Below, piece after piece: positions 57,491 to 64,000 of a DNA stretch of 64,000 nucleotides. The notes beneath the pieces were generated by a model. The model was not told the DNA's origin, ran no database searches, and saw nothing but the letters and a program-made list of their open reading frames with translations. This DNA comes from Acholoe squamosa (Eukaryota > Annelida > Polychaeta > Phyllodocida > Polynoidae), in the NCBI GenBank assembly GCA_949317995.1, contig OX439046.1, forward strand, positions 35,996,002-36,060,001. The letters are read 5' to 3'. A program made the translations under genes and the position numbers. Each line of letters starts with the position of its first letter. Within the stretch, counting starts at the first letter, position 1.

Positions 57491-57736
57491 GGTTGTTTGT
57501 ACCCTAACAATAATGCCCAGATATTGCCATGGAAATCGCTTACAACTGTCCTGACTTCTGAGTTTTGCTGATAGCCACATTGCCACTGGCTTGAACATCT
57601 ATATATCCTGGTTCATTTGGATGATAGTTACTGACTCTTACAGATAATGTACAATACACTAATATTGTCTTATAGTAAGGGTGGAGGATGGGGCAGTAAA
57701 GATTAGGTTAATGACAATGTCAACCTCCGTGCCTCC

Positions 57737-57746
57737 ATCTCTCTCT

Positions 57747-57829
<83 letters not shown>
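57737..57829. repeat. (TC)n microsatellite
   Basis: About 45 CT units with two small interruptions (TT near 57750, TCC near 57791). Confidence 0.97.
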
Positions 57830-57830
<1 letters not shown>

Positions 57831-58499
57831 TGTGCCCGTACCTTGGTGCCTAGTGGCTGCTGGGGAATGCTAATTAGCCTATGAGAATACCGATTACCTG
57901 CCCTGCGGCTTACATAAAGCAGTCACATCAATGATTATTAGGCGTGAAACATTAAGTTCTACTTGCATTAATATGTAATTATCCTGAACTGGGGGCTGGA
58001 ATCATTGTACATGGCTATGATTGCTTCATGAGCTGTCTGCCTGTAAATACTGACACAACGTATTTATGGTCCGGAAAATACTCTCTGCATGCATCTATCT
58101 ACATAAGGCATCTATAAGGAGCAATGTCATTGCACTCTTTACACTGTCAGACTTCACTAAGCTATTTACAGTACATCGCTTTTATTTTTGGAAAACAGTA
58201 GGAGCTGCTGTAAGTACAAATTTAATGACCCTACAGTAGCTTGCCCCGTATCCAGTACAGGGCAAGCTACTGCCCATTTACAATCGGGGCTGAGAGTGTG
58301 GGTAGCAACGTTAGAATCTAAGAAACAAAAATACCAACCACTCTTACCCAGTTACCTACTTACAAATTGTAGGGGGGAGGTCAGTGCAAAATTTTTATGG
58401 TACTCAGCCGAAAAGATGGTACCCATCATATGAAACACACATGAAAACACTCAGGGGTTTTATATAAAATTACTCTGCACCAAAACGAGGTATTTAAAG
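57830..58499. other. No recognisable feature
   Basis: Intergenic. GTAGCTTGCCC and GGGCAAGCTAC form a dyad at 58236-58270. Confidence 0.45.
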
Positions 58500-59010
58500 A
58501 CTTTCCACAAATCCAAGATGGCCACCATAGGGCCAAAACAGTACTTTTAGGTCTATTACATGGAATAAAAGATAATTACCTATCAAATACACAGAGGGGA
58601 CACTTTGGAATAGCATATAATATCAGTAAGCACACAAGGAGAACTTTTTCTAATACTTTTGACAAATCCAAGATGGCTACCACAGGCTGAAAAAATCATT
58701 TCTACGACTATCACATAGATTCTAACATCATTACAAATCGAAATACTTTGACAGGTATATGAAGTTAGTCTATACAAAGAAACAATATTTTTAATGATTT
58801 TGAAATCCAACATGGCCTCCATTAGTGAAAAAAAAAATCAGAATGGCTGCCAAATAGGCAGAGTTAATTTGAAGCATTGTTAAAAAGAATACTTTAACCA
58901 ATTTAAGAAATGCATGGCTTTATCTTTGAGGGATAGGTAAAATTTGTCTACACAAAGAGGAGTTATTCTAACTGTTTCAAAAAATTCAAGATGGCTGCCA
59001 TTAGCAAAAA
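58500..59010. repeat. Degenerate tandem repeat, 140-180-bp units with AAGATGGC
   Basis: AATCCAAGATGGCCACCAT (58509), AATCCAAGATGGCTACCAC (58668), AATCCAACATGGCCTCCAT (58805) and ATTCAAGATGGCTGCCATTA (58985) lie in one orientation with AATACTTT, TACACAAAGA and TTTTTCTAA words between them. CAAGATGGC matches the YY1-type core. Confidence 0.65.
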
Positions 59011-60180
59011 ATGACATATATTTTTGTGGGGAAGAAAAGAAATGTTTGGCCAATGTAAGCTTATAGTCAGTGGAATTTGAAAGGGACAATTTGTCATCCC
59101 TTATATTAGATTAGAGGGCATGGATAGGCCTTGCCTCTTAAAGCCATCATGTGAACAGTCACTATGCGGAAACTGGTTTAGAATATGGGGATGAATATTT
59201 CATAGAGGTCTAAGATGTATAGGTCCTTTGTAACACAACTGGAGATTGCCATACTTATCATGAAATGCACAGGCTTTCTAAATATTTACATCCCACACTA
59301 CTAATGGAATATGTGTCAATGAAAAAAAGAAGCAGTGATGTGGGCCTCACCATGAATGATAGTTATGCTTACCAAACAGGTTTCAAGTTTAGTCCTAATG
59401 TGGTAAATGATTGATTGCATCTGTGTAAGCAGATTGTTATGCTGCTTCAGAACATCTTATTAAGTAAACAAAGGCTATTGATAAGTATGCAGCCATCCAT
59501 GGATGGTCTGTGGAGAAGCCTACATGCTCCACTGTGCAGCTGTTGGGGTAGAGATGGGAGAGAACCTAGGGAAACTGGACCTCCATATCCATCCACCCAC
59601 TTGTTCCTCTGTGCTGGTGTAAGAATGGGGGAGGTCAGAGTGACATCAGGACCAATGACAGGACATCTCCAACCACCTTCCTCATCCTTTATGTGACTGT
59701 AGAGGATGAGGAAATTTAAGGGAGGCCAGTGTGAGGTGTCTTCACCTCCCTGGTTCTCCCTGTAGCCTACCTTAGGTGGGAAGTCAAGATAAAGCAAAGC
59801 CTGAATCCCAAATTGAGATTGGTTAATTCAATTTGAAATATACACACATATTTTCCTCCTGAGTGTGTCACTCTACATGACAGTTATTACTCTTGAGATT
59901 TATGGAAAAGATCAACTTGAAATTTCAATGCTATTCCTATGGAAATATTTTGGTACAACTTGGAGGGTGCAATCGTAGTCTGTTAGGAAATGGCCTCCCC
60001 TTACATAAGACTGTCCCCATAGAAGAGAGGCTGATGCCAGACTACCAAAGGAGGGATAATAGCTCAGTTTTTGCAAACTAACTGTAAACACCACCAAAAA
60101 TCATTTTCCGTCTGCATCTAAGTTGTAATGGCCGTATTCCATTGAAATCGATTTTTGGACGATAGTCCATCTCCGATGCA
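59011..60180. other. No recognisable gene
   Basis: Intergenic sequence. The frames 59415-59696 (plus) and 59447-59797 (minus) overlap and have no motif. Confidence 0.45.
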
Positions 60181-60205
60181 TTTCCGATGCATCGGCGACA
60201 GAAAT

Positions 60206-60289
60206 TAGAGACCATCGGAAACACGTCGGGAATGCATCGGGAACGAAGAAGAAGAAGAAGAAGAAGAAGAAGAAGAAGAAGAAGAAGAA

Positions 60290-60320
<31 letters not shown>

Positions 60321-60502
60321 AAGAAGAAGAAGAAGAAGAAGAAGAAGAAGAAGAAGAAGAAGACAGAAATTGATAATCGGAGATGATCAGACCCAAATCA
60401 GGTGGAAATCGGCTGGAAATCGGCCAAGAATCAGGTGCAGTGGAAGAGGTCATGAAAAAATTAGAGACCATCGGAAACACGTCGGGAATGCATCGGGAAC
60501 GA
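60206..60502. repeat. 42-bp direct repeats around a GAA tract
   Basis: ATTAGAGACCATCGGAAACA continuing to GCATCGGGAACGA occurs at 60206-60247 and 60460-60501. The first copy runs straight into the GAA tract. Confidence 0.85.
60247..60362. repeat. (GAA)n microsatellite, tract 1
   Basis: About 38 GAA/AAG units with one TAA interruption. Followed by ACAGAAATTGATAATCGG, the same sequence that follows tract 2. Confidence 0.97.
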
Positions 60503-60692
60503 TCGCCGACGTTTTTACTTTGGACCCGATTTTTTCTGTTCAGACAGAAAAAATCGGCCAGGAATCGTTTCTATTTTTTGTTAGCCCGGCAATTTTAGTT
60601 TGCGGGGAAGGCGGTAGGGGGGCGTACGCGTCGCCGATCACATGGAAATCACGTGACCTGCAGTTTGGCTGTACAAGAGGAAAACATCCAAG

Positions 60693-61829
60693 ATGGCTCC
60701 ACGGTGTGCAACTAAGTGTAAAACGCAAAGAAAATCCGAAAATACCACAAGGGAAGACGGGAATGAGGGACAAGAGTCTCAGGATACCTCGAAGAAGGGA
60801 CAGGGCACACTTTTCAAGGCAAGAGGTAGGCCGAGGCTTGAAATAACAAAGGAAGATGAAGAATCTGCTCGACGTCTTCTCGTCGGTAGTACCAAAAATC
60901 GGGGGTTGTTGAGCAGTACAATGAAGACGACAATGAACCCCAAGACCTTAGTTGCACACCTTCCACCCGTTCCAGGGAAGGCTATTCTGACTCCAAAGGT
61001 CCCTACTCACGGCTAGGTATGGATGGTAGCCGCCTAACCAAGAGAAAACTCATCCCCGATGACGATGTAAACAATGATGAAGACAAAGATGAAGAGGAAG
61101 AAGAAGAAGAAGAAGAAGAAGAAGAAGAAGAAGAAGAAGAAGAAGAAGAAGAAGGAGAAGGAGAAGAAGGAGAAGAAGGAGAAGAAGGAGAAGAAGAAGA
61201 AGAAGAAGAAGAAGAAGAAGAAGAAGAAGAAGAAGAAGAAGAAGAAGAAGAAGAAGAAGAAGGAGAAGGAGAAGGAGAAGGAGAAGGAGAAGAAGAAGAA
61301 GAAGAAGAAGAAGAAGAAGAAGAAGAAGAAGAAGAAGAAGAAGAAGAAGACAGAAATTGATAATCGGAGATGATCAGACCCAAATCAGGTGGTTCTGGGA
61401 AAAGCTCTACTAAAAAGGCAACTCCTGAAGCTACCCCTAAACCCCCCCCCCCAAGAAGGGCTGGCAGCGCAGGCAGTTCGACCAAACAGCGTCCCTCCTC
61501 CTCTGACGGCAGGAGGACTTACAGCACAGATTACCTGCATGACAAAGATAAATTCTATGCAAATGATGAGGAGATTTCAAATGAATATTTCAGGAACAAG
61601 TAGCCTCAGTATCTCAGTGACAAAAAAAAACAAGACTATGGCAGAGGTCCTTGAAAATCGGGAGTAATATTTTGAAAAGTGCACCAACTCTGTGGTAGAG
61701 CTGACCCAGCTTGCTGCAGCACGCTATGCTCAGCCCCCTCCAGCTCCTCCAGTGGCAGCACCTGAGACGGAGGACTCCCACTGGAATAAGATGATCTTGT
61801 TCCAGTGTGACAGAATGACCTAGAGAGTA
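60693..61829 (+). pseudogene. Broken coding sequence of a charged nuclear-like protein, family unknown
   Basis: An ATG at 60693 opens a basic N-terminus (MAPRCATKCKTQRKSE) with GRPRLEITKEDEESARRLL, an AT-hook-like GRPR core. Near 60903 the sense reading shifts frame to VEQYNEDDNEPQDLS...GMDGSRLTKRKLIPDDDV and enters the GAA tract as polyGlu. After the tract and two stops comes SGKSSTKKATPEATPKPPPP...STDYLHDKDKFYANDEEIS, then, after another shift, MAEVLENRE, a stop, YFEKCTNSVVELTQLAAARY and SHWNKMILFQCDRM. The last part is helical and could be the dimerising tail of a Myb/SANT-type DNA-binding protein, but this is a guess. A decayed gene copy or transposon accessory gene is likely. Confidence 0.45.
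61090..61351. repeat. (GAA)n microsatellite with GGA interruptions, tract 2
   Basis: About 87 triplets, mostly GAA with two GGA-rich blocks (61154-61190, 61261-61291). It is followed by 42 bp identical to those after tract 1 (ACAGAAATTGATAATCGGAG onwards). Confidence 0.97.
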
Positions 61830-62048
61830 TGAGAAACACAGCTTGGCTTCAGACGCTCTGAATGGGGATTGGGTCCCATAAGACTTAGTAAAAAACTGTT
61901 TTGCTCGTGACGTTTGTACTTAAAAGTATTTCCCACATTTGTAGTTAAGTTATACATGCCAGACATATCTTAGATTTTTAGGATAATCCCAGCGCTGATG
62001 TCAACCAAGATTCTGTTTACTGTAAAGCACACTTGACTCAAAAGACTT
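61830..62048. other. No recognisable feature
   Basis: Short intergenic stretch before element F1. Confidence 0.45.
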
Positions 62049-62159
62049 CCCAGCAAATTGTCGTGACTCCTCGTCAACCTGTGTGAAGTGGCTCACACAT
62101 CTCGCTAGATGGAACACGACGTCGCTATAGCACAAGATCACCAGGAATAGAAATGGTGG

Positions 62160-62785
62160 TGATCACATGGCCTCACCTCGGATAGAGAGGATGGTGATCA
62201 CTCAGACTCACCAGGCGTGGCGACGCAGGTGATCACTCACCTCGCTAGATGAAACACGCACCTCGTCATAGCACATGTTCACCAGGAATGGCGAGGATCG
62301 TGATCACTCATCCTCACCAGGGATGGCGACATAAGTGATCACTCATCCTCACCAGGGATGGCGACATGAGTGATCACTCACTTTGCTAGATGAGACACAC
62401 ACCACGTCATAATGCACATTAACCACGGATGGCAAGGATTGTGAGCAGTCACCTCGCTAGATAAAACGCGTACCTCGTGATAGCACAGGTTCACCACAGA
62501 TGGTGAGGATCTTGATCACCCACACTCACCAGGGATGGCGACACGAGTGATCACTCACCTCGCTAGATGAAACGCACAGCATGCCATAGTGCATGTTCAC
62601 CACGGTTAGCGAGGATCGTGATGACTCACACTCACCAGGGATGGCAAGGCGGTTGATCACTCACCTCGCTAGATGAAACGCGCACCACGTCATAGCGCAG
62701 GTTCACCATGGATGGCGAGAGTGGTGATCACTCAGACTCACCAGTGATGGCGATGCCGGTGATCACTCACCTTGTTAGATGAAAA
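62160..62785. repeat. Satellite array 1 in F1, about 105-bp unit
   Basis: CACCTCGCTAGATGAAACGC recurs near 62238, 62381, 62450, 62557, 62661 and 62769, mostly 104-108 bp apart with one short and one long unit. Each unit also has TCACCA(G/C)GGATGGCGA and GTGATCACTCAC. Confidence 0.85.
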
Positions 62786-63149
62786 GCTCATGATCATCGA
62801 CATTGGTAATCATGCAGCTTCACATCTGCCAGATCAAAGTATGTTTTGCCAGAGAAGGTATTGCCATATGTATCTTCCCTCTAACCACAGACAAGGTGTT
62901 CATGTTGATATTTCCCTATGTATTTTTCCTGTAACCAGAGAAAAGGTGTTTATGGATAGTTGCTTTCATTTTAGAGATACCTCTATCTAAATTCAATTGG
63001 TATTCTCTCTATATAATCTTGTTTGATTCAACTCTGAAGTATTACATGGAAATCAGTGTGAAACAAAGTACATTTGATACGTATGGGACTTATACTTCAT
63101 GCCCACACTTCCTAGATAGGCTACATGTTGAACAGTGGTGCTGTCTCAA

Positions 63150-63790
63150 CAACTTTGGCAATGGTGGTGATAAGTTGCCACTGTGAGTGAGAGTGAGTGA
63201 CAGATGATGCAATCCTCAGAGAGCATTGACTTGGAGTGATACAAATTCACGTATTGAGTGAGACCAATGTTGGCAATGGTGGTGATAAGTCGCCATTTTG
63301 AGAGAAGATTAACTAGGAGTGATACAAACTCACGCAGTGAGCGAGAGCCATTTGGCAATGCAGGTGAAAAGTTGCCATTCTGAATGAGAGTTGACAAACA
63401 GTGGCACATATTGACGGAGTGAGTGAGATCCATGTTGGCGATGGTGGTGATAAGCTGCCATTCTGAGTGAGAGTTGGCTGGGAGTGGCGCATAATCACGC
63501 AGGGAGTGAGATCCATATTAGCAATGTTGGTGATAAATCGCCATTCTGAGTGAGAACTGACTGGGAGTGGCACATAATCACACAATGAGTCAGATCCATG
63601 TTGGTGATGGTTGGGATAAGCCGCCATTCTGACTGAGAGTTGACAGGCAGTGGTACATACTCACACAGTGAGTTAGATCCATGTTGGCGATGGTGGTGAT
63701 AAGTCATCATCCTTTGTGAGGGATGACAAGGGGTGGCACATACTCACGCAGTGAGTGAGATCATGTTGGCGACTGTTGTGATAAATCGCC
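63150..63790. repeat. Satellite array 2 in F1, 84-bp unit
   Basis: GATGGTGGTGATAAGTCGCC-like blocks start near 63161, 63273, 63357, 63439, 63523, 63607, 63691 and 63771; spacing is 82-84 bp for most. Each unit includes GAGTGAGA and AGTGGCACATA words. Confidence 0.9.
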
Positions 63791-64000
63791 ATGCCATGTG
63801 AGACTGACACACAGTGGCGAAAGATGACGCAGTGAGTTATCACTCAGAAAGGAGTCACCATTGATGACCAATCATGGCGACAGATAACGACAATTTGCTG
63901 GGTTGATATTACCTTTTGCTGTGTTCAGTTGTGGTGTATAAAAAACAAATATGCGACAACAATTTTTCATGACCCATATATCTCATCAGGATCTAAAGAA

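Larger units (their letters stand above)
62049..63902. mobile_element. TIR element F1 filled with two satellite arrays
   Basis: Ends CCCAGCAAATTGTCGT and ACGACAATTTGCTGGG; TT flanks both sides (62047-62048, 63903-63904). 1,854 bp with no long open frame. About 100 bp at each end match the short copy at 26621-26842. The superfamily is unknown; a 2-bp duplication and CCC ends are compatible with CACTA/EnSpm-related groups, among others. Confidence 0.85.

Noticed and set aside
60187-60480. PolyArg and polySer open frames
   Set aside because: Same cause, GAA tract 1.
61019-61485. PolyGlu, polyLys and polySer open frames
   Set aside because: Products of the GAA microsatellite in different frames.
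62160-63790. CRISPR-like array
   Set aside because: Units are long (84-105 bp), diverged and contiguous without unique spacers, and they lie inside a TIR element in eukaryotic DNA.

Overview
This is eukaryotic, metazoan-type DNA. Evidence: a spliced gene with a 3' splice site and a poly(A) signal, very low gene density, microsatellites, and a dense mixture of animal-type mobile elements (DIRS and Ngaro tyrosine-recombinase retrotransposons, a LINE, a Penelope-like fragment, a pogo-like transposase, Harbinger-like MITEs, foldback elements). The content fits a marine invertebrate, but I cannot resolve the species or phylum from sequence alone. No bacterial operon, CRISPR array, rRNA gene or intact tRNA gene is visible.

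Layout. 1-4.8 kb: a 63-bp tandem repeat, then a decayed DIRS-type retrotransposon (gag, RT, RNase H, tyrosine recombinase remnants) with inverted repeats, and a palindromic element. 6.1-9.5 kb: nested MITEs and an inverted second copy. 13.8-16.2 kb: a hAT-like non-autonomous element and three Harbinger-like MITEs. 17.05-20.63 kb: the only convincing host gene, a 3.6-kb exon for a large membrane protein (beta-helix ectodomain, cysteine-rich stalk, about nine membrane segments). 21.7-29 kb: dispersed repeats, a patchwork duplication, a Penelope-like RT fragment and GT-rich DNA. 30.7-32.9 kb: a 2.2-kb foldback element with a perfect 9-bp target duplication. 35.2-36.2 kb: a broken pogo-like transposase. 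36.9-47.9 kb: a nested complex. Two head-to-tail gag-RT retroelement units lie between inverted repeats. The first is split by an almost complete 5-kb Ngaro element that keeps its A1-B1-A2-B2 split direct repeats. The second is split by a truncated LINE, which is itself split by a MITE. 50.3-54.97 kb: MITEs, a tandem duplication and four tRNA-derived sequences. 56.7-59 kb: a minisatellite interrupted by a MITE, a TC microsatellite and degenerate repeats carrying AAGATGGC. 60.2-61.8 kb: two GAA tracts around a broken coding sequence of unknown family. 62.05-63.9 kb: a TIR element filled with two satellite arrays; a 222-bp relative lies at 26.6 kb.

The genes do not form a pathway. The window is one host gene in a repeat-rich landscape whose nesting gives relative ages: the gag-RT dimer is older than the Ngaro and the LINE, and the LINE is older than MITE C2. 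The most distinctive observations are the CWG flanks of seven MITE copies, the intact Ngaro architecture, the foldback element, the satellite-filled TIR element, the tRNA-like cluster and the large receptor-like gene. All protein assignments are by eye from motifs; no database search was run.
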